NCBI GenBank assembly: GCA_963576725.1 | Contig: OY755243.1 | Span: 72,748,106-72,812,105, forward strand | DNA from: Azorinus chamasolen | Taxonomy: Eukaryota; Mollusca; Bivalvia; Cardiida; Solecurtidae | DNA: 64,000 nucleotides | Reading direction: 5' to 3' | Part shown: positions 21,571 to 31,601 of the stretch, one piece after another | Numbering within the stretch: the stretch's first letter is position 1 | Layout: each line of letters begins with the position of its first letter | Made by a program: the position numbers and the translations under genes | Notes under the pieces: generated by a model | Database searches by the model: none | Told to the model about the DNA's origin: nothing | Seen by the model: only the letters and a program-made list of their open reading frames with translations

Positions 21571-21772
21571 AGCAGTTAGACTTAGAATTCAGCAAGTAGG
21601 GGACTACAAGACGTTGCTTTCGATGCTCCCATTACTTGTTCAACATAAAAGTTCACCATTCAGACCCAAATGCGAGACATACACATTGACAATAGAAGCA
21701 AATGAAATGACTATTCGTGAAAGTCTCCGAAACAAAAGAGATGGGACCGGGGTCACATAATATTTGTATATA

Positions 21773-21971
21773 CAGCAAACCCTCTGACGCGTCCACCTAT
21801 AAGAGGTATAAAACTGGGTCGTATAGGCAGGTGGTAGCTTAATGTAGGGCGAAAGTAATGCAGAAAGCTCCTATAGGAGCTTTCTGCATTACTTTCACCC
21901 TGCATTAAGCAACCACCTGCTTTTAAAGACACCAATCTGTTTTATGGGGTCCCTTTATAAGGGTTTTAATG
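21773..21971. mobile_element. P-A-like MITE, complete
   Basis: CAGCAAACCCTCTGACGCG left end, TAAGGGTTTTAATG right end. The core palindrome GCTTAATGTAGGGCGAAAGT has perfect TAATGCAGAAAGCTCC arms. Confidence 0.75.
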
Positions 21972-22246
21972 TATACATACAGCATTTGATTGACTCGGTG
22001 CTGCCTGGAAATCTGAAACCGAAACCAGCGCAATTATTTGCAGCATGCATATGACTAGTATACAATTTCTTTCCTGGTAGTATCGCTTCATTTAATTTCC
22101 TAAAAGGGTGGCTACTTTAGGAGTGTATAGCTTGCATTGTGTCAGGGGCATGTTATGCGTACTACCCCTATCATGTTTTTAAATCTATGCCGACTGAAAA
22201 TGGCATTCACCTGCAACTTGTTTACAACGGGTTTGTGATATCATAT

Positions 22247-22312
22247 GCAAACGGGTTGGATCCAGATAAGACGCCACGGAACTCGGCCTCTCACTAGTAT
22301 CCAAATTGTTTG
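22247..22312. repeat. H3 hairpin
   Basis: GCAAACGGGTTGGATCCAGA faces TAGTATCCAAATTGTTTG. The centre is partly decayed. Confidence 0.65.
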
Positions 22313-22427
22313 ATTCCCTATCTTTTTCGTAAAGAAACTGATATCACATCCTCTCTGAAAGTTGAAGCAAGCGTAAATATGTCTAGCAGACATCACTGCT
22401 GTCACCTTATGGGACTACAGTAAAACC

Positions 22428-22622
22428 TCTCTTAACCGGAGGTTAAATTCAGTACATAAATATCGGTCTTGGAGACATGTGACAGCTTAATGTAGGGTGG
22501 AAGTCATGCAGAAAGCTCCTAGAGGAGCTTTCTGCATGACTTTCACCCTGCATTAAGCAGTCACCTGCCTAAAATATCTAAATTCTTCTCTACTAGAATT
22601 CCGGTTAAGAGAGGTTTTACTG
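22428..22622. mobile_element. P-A pogo-like MITE, complete
   Basis: CAGTAAAACCTCTCTTAACC and GGTTAAGAGAGGTTTTACTG are perfect terminal repeats with TA on each side. A long core palindrome has an AGCTCCTAGAGGAGCT tip. Confidence 0.9.
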
Positions 22623-22720
22623 TATCTATATATATATAAAAAAATCTGGTGGGGCCAAAAGTTCTCTTGACTATGTACCATTATAAATTGCCTTCAATGA
22701 ATAATCATATAAAGTGATAC

Positions 22721-22795
22721 CGAGGGCTTGGTGCAAAACTATTGTAACTCCTTCACTTTGTGAAGGAGTTACAATAGTTTTGCACCAAGCCCTCG
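22721..22795. repeat. H8 perfect palindrome
   Basis: Arms of 36 bp starting CGAGGGCTTGGTGCAAAACT pair without mismatch around a 3-base TTT loop. A diverged copy is at 32292. The transposon ends, if any, are unclear. Confidence 0.9.
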
Positions 22796-22869
22796 ATATA
22801 TTCTTACATAATCATTTATGCAGAAAAGAGATAGCCTTCCTCCTGCTAATTGTGTCTTGGTTGGCAGTT

Positions 22870-23180
22870 GCAAACAGCTTAGATTCCACAGGGGACCGTC
22901 ACAATAAAGTCTGGACCTCAACAGATAAAAAAAATGTATGAACACTAGATATATAAGCCTATATATCTAGTGTTCATACATGTACACTTTTCTGATGAGA
23001 TGCAGTATCCATGCTTATAAAACGTTTCGCCTTTGGCTCAAATCTGACCAATCAAAAGCTTGAGAACAAACTCAGACTCAACTAAAAAGATTTATAAGCA
23101 TGGACCCATACTTCATTGTGACGGTCCCCTGTGCTTTGATCTAGATGAGACGCAGAGTGACTCGGCATCTCGTCATGTTC
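22870..23180. repeat. Nested palindromes
   Basis: The outer halves of an H3 hairpin (CAAACAGCTTAGATTC and TCTAGATGAGACGCAGAG) are separated by 24-bp arms CACAGGGGACCGTCACAATA (22887-22910 and 23110-23133). Between these lie a 46-bp palindrome (22935-22980, TGTATGAACACTAGATATAT arms) and an H9 element (23009-23105, CCATGCTTATAAA arms). Confidence 0.8.
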
Positions 23181-23287
23181 CTTGCTGCTGGACACTCGTT
23201 TTCTCAAAAGTTCGATTGCTTCAGAAATCACCGAATCAAATATATATTTAGCATATTTTTTTTTTCAGCATGAGAAGGGTCAACTCT

Positions 23288-23513
23288 TTAACCCTTCGCT
23301 TGCTATTCACGTCAATATACCTACCAGTAAATAGTGAAGACCCAGATGAGACAGCTCCTGCGGTAGCTGTCTCATCAGGGTCTGCACTATTTACAAGTTG
23401 ATTGTGCAACCAGTGCACTCCACAGCAGTGATTGCACAGCGAAATACTTGTACACAGTGAATATATATGTAATTATACAACAGGGCATTAAAAATCAGCA
23501 AGCGAAGGGTTGA
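23288..23513. mobile_element. H5 MITE
   Basis: TTAACCCTTCGCTTGC to GCAAGCGAAGGGTTGA. It is shorter than the 250-bp copies because the segment before the right end is deleted. The right TTAA has become TTGA. Confidence 0.85.
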
Positions 23514-23540
23514 TTTAAAGACACCCATGAACTGTCATTT

Positions 23541-23610
23541 GCAAACAATATAGACCCAGATCAGACGGCTCCTTGAGGAGCCCTTTGATCTGGGTATACA
23601 CTGTTTCTCA
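23541..23610. repeat. H1 hairpin
   Basis: GCAAACAATATAGACCCAGA faces TCTGGGTATACACTGTTTC. Confidence 0.7.
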
Positions 23611-23734
23611 TTCAAAATCATCTGGGAAGTTAGCTCAATTTATCTATTCGCTCAATGTTTAAGATGTTAAATTTTCAAGGGAACTTTTGCATTGACAGAG
23701 CTGTAGAATCGGACCAATATCATGGCAAAAGCAA

Positions 23735-23833
23735 TGGAGCAGACCCTGATCATAGGAACCTATAGGAAACGTCTGATCTGGATCTACCCTGTTTGCAAGT
23801 AGGTTAATACACTTTTATATGAAGGAAAGGGTT
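23735..23833. mobile_element. H1 MITE, right part
   Basis: A mutated hairpin (GGAGCAGACCCTGATC, GATCTACCCTGTTTGC) leads to GAAGGAAAGGGTTAA. Confidence 0.65.
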
Positions 23834-24329
23834 AACTCTCCATTTTCTGACTGAAATGGCCTGTGGTTGGGAATTCAAAATTTTTAATTTCGGTACATTA
23901 TTTACAACAGATTTCATATTACATTATTTTTACCATATTTTTACCATGATTTTTATATCTTTCAGTAACTTGTGATAAGTGTGCCAATCTAGATAGCTTA
24001 TTTCATATTGTTTATATAATTCTAGTTATTTAGAGAGCAATTACAACACTGTGATAATTTTCTTAATTTTCCATTAAAGTAATTTATTTAATTTTCTTCA
24101 TAACTCATGCCTCTCTATGCCAGACCATCAATAACAAGGACCACAATGGAAATAAGAGATTTATTTTCTCTTTTTTTGTGTCATCCTTGATATTGATGTG
24201 ACTGACATGGTTCATAACACGCATATTACACTGTCATTATCAATGTTTATATTGTTATAATATTTAAATATGTATGTGTTGTTAACTATTGTCTTGTTGC
24301 TCAATATTGAACTAAATCTATCTATCTAT
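23834..24329. other. AT-rich sequence with possible LINE tail
   Basis: No gene. It ends AACTAAATCTATCTATCTATT, an (ATCT)n run like the LINE tail at 52250-52291, so the last 80 bp or so may be an orphan LINE 3' end. Confidence 0.35.
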
Positions 24330-24579
24330 TTAACCCTTTCCCTGTTCTGTATTTAGGCCAAATTGCAATACCTACTGAATATTCATTAACAAAATAGTTA
24401 TAAAGAAATATGGAATGTATAACATTGTAGCTAGTTTAGAAAGTAAAGACACAGATCTTTCAAATTCCATTAGCAAACAGAGCAGACCGTAATCAGACGG
24501 TTCCTCTAGGAGCCGTCTGATCTGGGTCTACTCTGTTTGCAAATGCGTGAAAACACGTTTATATGAGGGAAAGGGTTAA
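24330..24579. mobile_element. H1 MITE, complete, inverted
   Basis: TTAACCCTTTCCCTGTTCTG to GAGGGAAAGGGTTAA, 250 bp. The hairpin has a CCTCTAGGAG tip. TTAA at both edges. Confidence 0.9.
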
Positions 24580-24611
24580 GTCTTTCATACTGGGTGGACT
24601 CTAGACTATAG

Positions 24612-24841
24612 TTAACCATTTCCCTCATATTGACGACTTTTGACGACTCTGTAAAAGTCACTTTGTGAAATCATTGTGATAAATAGAGCATTTGCTCCTA
24701 TAGGAGCAAATGCTCTATTTATCCCAATGGTTTCAAACTACAAAATTCTTAAATGTTCATTTTCTCTAGTTAATGCTCCTTTTCGGTAGATTTATTCAAA
24801 GAGGTTGTATCTAAAAATAGCCTATGGGGGTAATGGGTTAA
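24612..24841. mobile_element. H4 MITE, complete
   Basis: TTAACCATTTCCCTCATATT to GGGTAATGGGTTAA. The palindrome TAAATAGAGCATTTGCTCCT is nearly perfect. Confidence 0.9.
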
Positions 24842-24887
24842 ACACTGATGGGCTATTCGACTCTGATAATACAGCGTTGAAATTGGT

Positions 24888-25340
24888 AACCCTTTCCTTC
24901 ACATAAACGTCTTTTCGCGCATTTGCAAACAGTTGATCCGTCTGATCCGAGTCTGCTCTGTTTGCTAATGAAATTATAAAATGCCCGACTCTACAGTTTC
25001 TACCAGTACCAACATAATTCTGTCTTCAAATGCCATTGTAGAACTTCAGCTAATATAATTATATTCAGTATGCCATTATTTCTTACATTAACCCATTCAC
25101 CCAGTTGATTCTTCCATGTTTATACATTGGATTAGTCTATTTTTTATCTAAGGGATGCCTGGTCTAAATTTTCATTTTTGTTTTGTATTATATTGAATTT
25201 CCTATCAGCAAACAGTGTAGACTCTGATCAGACGCCGCATTATGCGGCGTCTGATCAGAGTCTACACTGTTTACTTACGTCCCATATATGGGATCGTGGG
25301 AGCAAATGGGTTAATGCTGAACAGGGAAAGGGTTGAGCGT
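24888..25340. mobile_element. H1 MITE split by an H10 element
   Basis: The left part begins GTAACCCTTTCCTTCACATA with a shortened hairpin. It runs to ATTTCTTACA, where the H10 element is inserted, and resumes as TGCTGAACAGGGAAAGGGTT. Confidence 0.8.
25088..25314. mobile_element. H10 MITE, complete, nested in H1
   Basis: TTAACCCATTCACCC to GCAAATGGGTTAA, with TTAA duplicated around it. The hairpin GTAGACTCTGATCAGACGCC is perfectly symmetric with a GCATTATGC tip. Confidence 0.85.
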
Positions 25341-25385
25341 AAGGATCAAGAGAACACACATTACAAAGTCAACACGAGTTGTTAC

Positions 25386-25766
25386 CTCTGATACATCGGC
25401 ATACCTCCGCCTTTTCCCCGGTCTGTGGATCACTTTCACTTCATTTGGGAATTTGACCGGGATAAGAAACTCCTCGCCGACTAGTTGGTTGTAATCGTCT
25501 ACGTATTCCTGGCCTTTAGATTTAACCACCTCTTCTTCTTTCTCTAGATCCAGTATCTTCACATGGACGTACGATAGGTTCACCTGCTCCTCTAGCATGA
25601 GAAGTGAATCCTCTGGAAGATGGTGGTTCAAATCCGGGTTCAACAGCTGGTAGACCTCACAACAGCCGCGGGTTTTAAGAACCACTGGAAAGACGAATCC
25701 TTCACCTTTAACTGCATTTCTTAGCGAAACCTCGTCGGTAAACCTATCCCTGTCTGGTTCAGCCAT
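25386..25766 (-). CDS. Gene B exon 1 (GAREM-like CABIT, first part)
   Basis: A 381-bp exon (127 codons, phase 0 end) from ATG with G at -3 and +4 to donor GTAACA. It encodes the first half of a CABIT domain: FPVVLKT, a PEDSLLMLEEQ strand, YVHVKIL, then a DY-Q-VGEEFLIPVKFP segment and a basic HRPGKRRRYADVSE end. The same order and spacing are seen in gene A exon 1 (128 codons). CABIT-SAM proteins of the GAREM type relay receptor-kinase signals to ERK; that function is inferred from family. An H1/H10 complex ends 46 bp beyond the donor. Confidence 0.8.
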
Positions 25767-26223
25767 TACTAATACAGCTACATTTAGGTACGAATTACTA
25801 ATTCCACGTCAAGCCAGTTAGTGTTCCATTTAATGGCTAAAATTGTTCCTAGAAGAGTATCCGTGGTGTGTCTGCAGTATTGTAATAGATAACACATTGC
25901 AGAGTGTACTTGCCTTTACTTGTGATATGTATGTCCATAATACTTCCTGGTTTGAAAGTCTTAAGTAAACAATTTTATATCTAAACGTTTTGACTGGCTT
26001 ATCCTTGAGCCTAATATGCAACCTCTATTACGCAACACAGTAAGATATGGGTGTTGTGCCAAGCAGTAAATGACATGAAAAACGATAAATGTATGGGAAA
26101 ATACAGACGTATTATATACATGTATACATACGTATCTATATTATAATGTTAGAGCATTTGAATGGTTTATCTTGGACTCTTGGTTAATCTTTATTATACG
26201 GTACCAAGCGCTACTTGACTTGC
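25767..26223. other. Gene B 5' flank
   Basis: About 450 bp with no recognised repeat. A promoter for gene B should lie here or further right. I see no convincing TATA box. Confidence 0.35.
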
Positions 26224-26293
26224 ATTTGCAAACAGCTTGGATCCAGATGAGTAACTCGGCGTCTCATCAGGATCCAAGCTGTTTGACACTCGG
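26224..26293. repeat. H3 hairpin
   Basis: GCAAACAGCTTGGATCCAGA pairs with CAGGATCCAAGCTGTTTG. The left arm is missing a few bases at the tip. Confidence 0.8.
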
Positions 26294-26396
26294 TCAGTAG
26301 TTTCGCGGAACCTTTTAACGAATCGGCAGCACGTACAAGTACACACTGCATTTTACCAGTGTTTGAGCAGAAATAGCTTTTACAGCTTAATAACGG

Positions 26397-26607
26397 TTAA
26401 TCATTACAACGCTGAACTTTCAAATGGACTATTCTAAAATTCAAACAGGTCAAGTTTATGGTGAATACTTAAGAATTTTTTTCTGAAGAAATTTGTATCA
26501 TGACAAACAGTGCAGACCCTGATGAGAGGGCTCCTATAGGAGCCCTCTCATCTGGGTCTACACTGTTTGCAAAGGGCATTAATGACTCGTGCCCCGCAAT
26601 GGATTAA
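26397..26607. mobile_element. H6 MITE, complete
   Basis: TTAATCATTACAACGCTGAA to GCCCCGCAATGGATTAA. The hairpin GCAGACCCTGATGAGAGGGC has a CTCCTATAGGAG tip. TTAA at both edges. Confidence 0.85.
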
Positions 26608-26742
26608 GCTGGTATTTTATTTATAGTGTTCGGCTCAATACCTGCGTCGTTGATTCGATAAGGAGTGTTATTTTATCAGTCAGGCCATAAGACGCTACAT
26701 TCTACGACATCCACAAAACATCTATGCCATGAATAGTCATGT

Positions 26743-26959
26743 AAGAGTGAGTGAGTGAGTGAGTGAGTGAGTTGGGTTTTACGGCACTGCGACACAAAAT
26801 AGGTCATATAGCGCCGATGAATGATGAGATGACATGACGATGAGGGATGACATCAGGAAGATGATTTCGGCTAATTTCATGCACTGCAAGCAGTGCATGG
26901 GATCAAAAGCACCGACCTGCCTTCCTTTTAGTTCTTGGCAGAGGGGATAATCTCCGTCA

Positions 26960-26995
<36 letters not shown>

Positions 26996-27003
26996 CTCCG
27001 TCA
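26743..27003. repeat. Repeat bounded by (GAGT)n and (AAT)n
   Basis: (GTGA)n leads into TTGGGTTTTACGGCACTGCG and a conserved-looking body of about 170 bp. It ends ATAATCTCCGTCA, an (AAT)n run, then ATAATCTCCGTCA again. A SINE-like or other short element is possible; no RNA-polymerase-III boxes were confirmed. Confidence 0.5.
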
Positions 27004-27119
27004 TGTAAGAAATCACACCGTGAATGCTGATTAGATTATCTTGTTTTATAATTGCACATTAACTGAGAAAAGTTTAGATATTGCTTAAAGTGTTAATCAG
27101 GATTTCATATAATTTCATA

Positions 27120-27214
27120 AGTAAACAATGCAGACCCTGATCAGACGGCTCCTACAAGAGCATCTGATCTGGGTTTACCGAAAACGTTTAAAGGCGTATT
27201 TATGGAGTAAATGG
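27120..27214. repeat. H1 fragment
   Basis: AAACAATGCAGACCCTGATC hairpin with a decayed right arm, followed by AAGGCGTATTTATGGAG. Confidence 0.6.
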
Positions 27215-27470
27215 TTAGTCCTTTCCCTCATATAAACGCGTTTTCACGCATTTGCAAACAGAGTAGACCCAGATCAGATGGCTCCTAGAGGAGCCATCTG
27301 ATCAGGGTCTGCTCTGTTTGCTAATGGAATTTGACAGAACGGTTTCTTTACTTTCCCAAATGGCTACAATGATCCACCTTCCATACTTCGTTATAGCTAT
27401 TTTGACCATTGACCATGAGTATTCAGTAGGTATTGGAATTTGGAATAAACATGGAACGGGGAAAGGGTAA
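27212..27470. mobile_element. H1 MITE
   Basis: TTAGTCCTTTCCCTCATATA to GAACGGGGAAAGGGTAA. The hairpin is CAGATGGCTCC with matching CCATCTG: both arms carry the same change from the usual CAGACGG. Confidence 0.8.
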
Positions 27471-27539
27471 TGTTACGCTGTAAAGAACTCACAGGAGCTT
27501 TCCGCATAACTTTCAATCTGCATTATCCCTTTGCCTGTT

Positions 27540-27717
27540 ATGACGTCATGAATATTAATTAGAAGAAGTTTTATTATAAAATATGCCATGGCAGAAACTG
27601 TACAATCAGAACTATGTCAACACATATGTAAACAGAGCAGACCCTGATCAGATGGCCCCTACTCCTACTCTGTTTACAAAGGGTCTGAAAAGGCGTTTAT
27701 ATGAGGGAAAGGGTTAA
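27540..27717. mobile_element. H1 MITE, right part
   Basis: CATGAATATTAATTAGA body, a shortened hairpin (CAGACCCTGATCAGATGGC, TACTCTGTTTAC) and GAGGGAAAGGGTTAA. Confidence 0.7.
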
Positions 27718-27755
27718 GTAGTCGTCTGGTTTTAAAGACACATATATTTATCTAT

Positions 27756-27994
27756 TTAACCCTTTCCTCCATAATGCGCCTTTCTACGCCTTTGCAAACA
27801 GAGTAGACACTGATCAGACGGCTGATCAGGGTCTGCTCTGTTTGCTTATAAATGGAATCATACATATCTGAATCTCTAATTTCTGCCATGACCAAAATGT
27901 TCTGTGTACATGTGCCAATCTAAATAATAATCTAATTGATATTCATGACGTCATTATTTCTTACATAAATATAAAGTACAGAGTACAGAGTTAA
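27756..27994. mobile_element. H1 MITE, complete
   Basis: TTAACCCTTTCCTCCATAAT to GTACAGAGTTAA. The hairpin tip has lost its CTCCTATAGGAG centre (GACGGCTGATCAGG). Confidence 0.75.
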
Positions 27995-28190
27995 GGGATG
28001 CTATGGAGAGGTTCTATTTTCTTCCTGGGTGTAGTCTTGAATCTCCATAACTAACAGGATGAGGAATGTATAACCACTTAAAATGAAAACAAAAAACAAC
28101 AACAATTGAACATCCAATCTGAACTAGCCAATTGCAACATGGCTAACATTTACAATGATGAGTCAACACGAGACCGTGATATGACATCAT

Positions 28191-28359
28191 GGTCCATGCT
28201 TATAAAGCTTTTTAGTTTAGTCTGAGTTCTTTCTCAAGCTTTTGATTGGTCAGATTTGAGTTCTTAAGCTTTTGATTGGTCAGATTTGAGCCAAATCTGA
28301 CCAATCAAAAACTTGAGAACGAACTCAGACTCGACTAAAAGTTTTATAAGCATGGACCA
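28191..28359. mobile_element. H9 inverted-repeat element
   Basis: GGTCCATGCTTATAAAGC and GTTTTATAAGCATGGACC ends. The inner arms CAAGCTTTTGATTGGTCAG occur twice on the left and once on the right. Confidence 0.75.
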
Positions 28360-28429
28360 GATCTATCTACTAGATTAATAATTATACAGAATACTCAGAC
28401 TCTGTCCAACATGAAAAGTAATTTATTCA

Positions 28430-28667
28430 TAATAAATACAGTAATACATACCTACTGAATATTCATGGACAAAATAGTTACATATGTATAATGAAATATG
28501 GAAGGTGGAACATTGAAGCATTTTAGAAGCTAAAGAAACATCTTTTAAAGTCCATTAGCAAACAGTGCAGACCCTGATTAGACGGTTCCTATATATAGGA
28601 GCCGTCTTATCTGGGTATACACTTTTGCAGATGCGTGAATACACGTTTATATGAAGGAAATTGTTAA
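28430..28667. mobile_element. H1 MITE, left end lost
   Basis: ATACCTACTGAATATTCATG body, a hairpin with TTCCTATATATAGGAG tip, and ATGAAGGAAATTGTTAA end. Confidence 0.7.
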
Positions 28668-28672
28668 GCCAA

Positions 28673-28753
28673 GTGGCAGCTTAATGCAGGGTGAAAGTCA
28701 CGCAAAGGCTTTCTGCAGGACTTCCATCCTGCATTAAGCTGCCACCTGCCTTA
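28673..28753. repeat. Pogo-family core hairpin without ends
   Basis: GTGGCAGCTTAATGCAGGG pairs with ATCCTGCATTAAGCTGCCAC. The tip is shortened. Confidence 0.75.
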
Positions 28754-28868
28754 AAGACCGATAATGGTACGTAAGAGTAGGGCATCACGTCCGCGTTTCT
28801 CCGGGGTGTCCAGTTCGCAAATAGTTTGCAAAAACGGACGTTAATCAACACAGCCAACCAATCAAGAC

Positions 28869-29098
28869 TTTACCCATTACCTCATAGGCTATTTTTAGAA
28901 ATAACCTCTTTGAATGAATCTACCGAAAAGGAGCATTAACTAGAGAAAAGGAAAAATTTAAGAATGTTGTAGTTTGAAACCATTGGGATAAATAGAGCAT
29001 TTGCTCCTATAGGAGCAAATGCTCTATTTATCACAATGGTTTCACAAAGTGACTTTTACAGAGCCGTCAAAAGTCGTCAATATGAGGGAATGGGTTAA
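28869..29098. mobile_element. H4 MITE, complete
   Basis: TTACCCATTACCTCATAGG to ATGAGGGAATGGGTTAA with a near-perfect palindrome. Only the left TTAA is mutated. Confidence 0.85.
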
Positions 29099-29536
29099 TT
29101 AATGATGAATGGACTCTATCATTAAACAATAATGAACTATTCCATCCTGATAATTCAGTTTGGAATTATTTAATTATCAGAGACAGCAACTCTGAAATGT
29201 CCATAGAAAAGCAGACGTGCAAGGCTTGAATTTTAATTTTATCTTCACTCAGGAAAAGTTAGCTTACTTTTGTTCACGCTACCTTGCAATCGGTATAAGT
29301 GAAATGAACAAAAAAACAGCTTGACCAAAAAGCTTATGCGCAGAATCTTTTGTTGCTGTTTTTGTTTTCTTCATTTCAGATTTGTTTTCTTTCACTTTTG
29401 AACACCCCTAAATATGGATGGCAGATTTTGTAAGCAAATTAACGAAAAGGTTGGTGAATAATTTAGACAATTAGCAAATGTATTAAAGGGGACGAGTCAC
29501 AAAAGGCAGCATTTGGATTTGTACGATTTGTCTCCC
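29099..29536. other. No gene or repeat recognised
   Basis: AT-rich spacer between gene A and gene B. Confidence 0.5.
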
Positions 29537-29772
29537 TTAACCCTTTCCCTCATATAAAACGTGTTTTCACGCACTTGCAAACAGAGTAGACCCAGATCAG
29601 ACCGTCTGATCAGGGTCTGTTCTGTTTGCTAACAGAATTTGATAGATCTGTTTCCTTGCTTTCTAAATAGTCTACAGTGTTCCACCTTCAATTTTTCTTT
29701 AAAGCTTTTGTGTTAATGAATATTCAGTACGTATTGAAATTTGGCCTAAATACAGAACAGGGAAAGGGTTAA
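29537..29772. mobile_element. H1 MITE, complete
   Basis: TTAACCCTTTCCCTCATATA to AACAGGGAAAGGGTTAA. The hairpin centre is reduced to GATCAGACCGTCTGATC, without the usual GGCTCC tip. Confidence 0.9.
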
Positions 29773-30036
29773 TGTCTATATCTGTTCTTTTTGTGTAGTT
29801 GGAAGCGTGTGATCTATACAACTAATATAGTCACAAACAGTTACAAAACTCTTTATTCAAAGACTTATTTCAGCATGAAAACGCACAAAAAGGTCGGTAT
29901 CTCACCCGTAAGAATATTGCCATGTGCTTTGAAATTCTTTGTATTATATTTATTTTCAAGATCCTTGATGTTTATCATACACCAGTTCAGCTGAAACGCC
30001 CCAAAGCGACCAATTAATGAATAAACATAGACACAT

Positions 30037-30141
30037 TTAACCCATTCCCTCACTATTAGGAAAATGTTATAATTGTTGTTAGTTTTAAGAAGTGACTATT
30101 ACAGAGGCGATGAAATGCGTATTTATTGAGGAAAGGGTTAA
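30037..30141. mobile_element. H4-derived MITE without hairpin
   Basis: TTAACCCATTCCCTCACTAT to GAGGAAAGGGTTAA, only 105 bp. The whole central palindrome is missing, but both TTAA ends are kept. Confidence 0.75.
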
Positions 30142-30473
30142 ACGCATGCGGTCTATTAATGAATGGCGGGACTATGCAGAACGTTGTCACAAGCGCTTCT
30201 TTACTGTATATATGTATAGGTCTTTCTAAGCCACAATTTGCTTCGTCTTGACTGAGACCCGGTGTGCGTAAAATGCAAAATTAATAGTGCTTATCAAGAT
30301 CAGATACTGTGATGAAATGTGGCATCTGCATGACCTGGGTCTACACAAATCGGGTTTGGTGGACCGTATATTATACATGATTTGGATGCATGCATTGGCT
30401 CAAGACAACCCGAAATTGTATACAAATATTAGGCAAATATATATATACAGCAGAATGCCTTTGTAATAATCAA
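30142..30473. other. No gene or repeat recognised
   Basis: Spacer sequence; nothing coding seen. Confidence 0.5.
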
Positions 30474-30690
30474 TTAACCCTTTACCTAATGAATATTCAT
30501 GTTAGTCATTAATTTTAAAAATATTAATAAGCAAAGTTTGTATAATGGCATATGGACTAGGGAACCTTTGGTTCGGCCATGGCAAACACAATGTAGAGTC
30601 AGATTTATAGTTTTACCCTTTTTATTTGATTTCTCTAGGCCTACTCTGTTAGTAGTGAAAAGCATAAATATGTTTTCTTTATCAAACAAA
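30474..30690. mobile_element. H1 MITE, hairpin lost
   Basis: TTAACCCTTTACCTAATGAA and the internal body (TATAATGGCATATG, GTAGAGTCAGATTTATA) of H1 are present; only traces of the hairpin follow. Confidence 0.55.
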
Positions 30691-30728
30691 TAGATATTCC
30701 ACAAGTTAGATATTCCACATGGCACCTT

Positions 30729-30963
30729 TTAACCCTCTACGACTTTGCAAACAGAGCAGACCCAGATCAGACGGCTCCTGTAGGAGCCGTCTGATCTGGG
30801 TCTGCTCTGTTTGCTTATGAAATAATGAAATGTAGATATGACTCTATAATTTATATGAATATTAATTACGGCTAAACTACCATGTGTTCGTGTGCCTTTA
30901 ATCTAAATGATAACGCCGACGTCATTCATTTTTTCATGAATATTCAACAGGGAAATGGTCAAT
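30729..30963. mobile_element. H1 MITE, complete
   Basis: TTAACCCTCTACGACTTTGC to ATTCAACAGGGAAATGGTCAA. A full hairpin with GGCTCCTGTAGGAGCC tip, and arms GAGCAGACCCAGATCAGACG. Confidence 0.8.
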
Positions 30964-31021
30964 GTAGAACGACAGAAAAAAATCTGCATAACAGTAGTCC
31001 TACATTAAGCTTCCATCTGTT

Positions 31022-31283
31022 TTAACCCTTTATTACATGAATATTCATGTAAGAAATAATGACATCATGAATATTAATTAGATTCAATAATATATATGAG
31101 CACAAATGCACAGGAATATTTGGCCGTGACAGAAACTGTAGAGTCATATCTATATCGTATCATAAGCAAACGAAGCCGATCCTGATCAGACGGCTCCTTT
31201 AGGAGCCACCTGATCATGGTCTCCTCTGTTTGGAAAGGCATAGAAAGACAATTATTGGAGTAATTTATGGAGTAACGGATTAA
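31022..31283. mobile_element. H1 MITE, complete, inverted
   Basis: TTAACCCTTTATTACATGAA to GGAGTAACGGATTAA. The hairpin is partly decayed. On the minus strand it offers an AATAAA at about 31029-31034. Confidence 0.8.
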
Positions 31284-31342
31284 AAATACCATAACGAGAG
31301 GATTTCTTTCAGGTCGTTGTAGAGAGGTTTTACTATACTCTC

Positions 31343-31585
31343 GTAACCCTTTCCCTGTTAAATATTCATCTATGAAATAATAATATCTTGATTTAATATT
31401 AGCTCAAGTTTAATAATGGCATATGTTCACGGTCAGGATTATTTGTAGTTTAGAAACTATATAATTATATCTATATTATATAAATGTCATTGGCAAAGAG
31501 AGCAGGCACTAAAGGAGCCATCTGATCTGGGTCTACTCCCTTTACAAAGGCGTGAAAAAGGAGTTTACATGAGGGAAAGAATTAA
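31343..31585. mobile_element. H1 MITE at the 3' end of gene A
   Basis: GTAACCCTTTCCCTGTTAAA to GAGGGAAAGAATTAA. It ends 16 bp beyond the gene A stop codon, so the transcript's 3' untranslated region must enter it. Confidence 0.8.
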
Positions 31586-31601
31586 TTGGATATTTCTAAA
31601 A

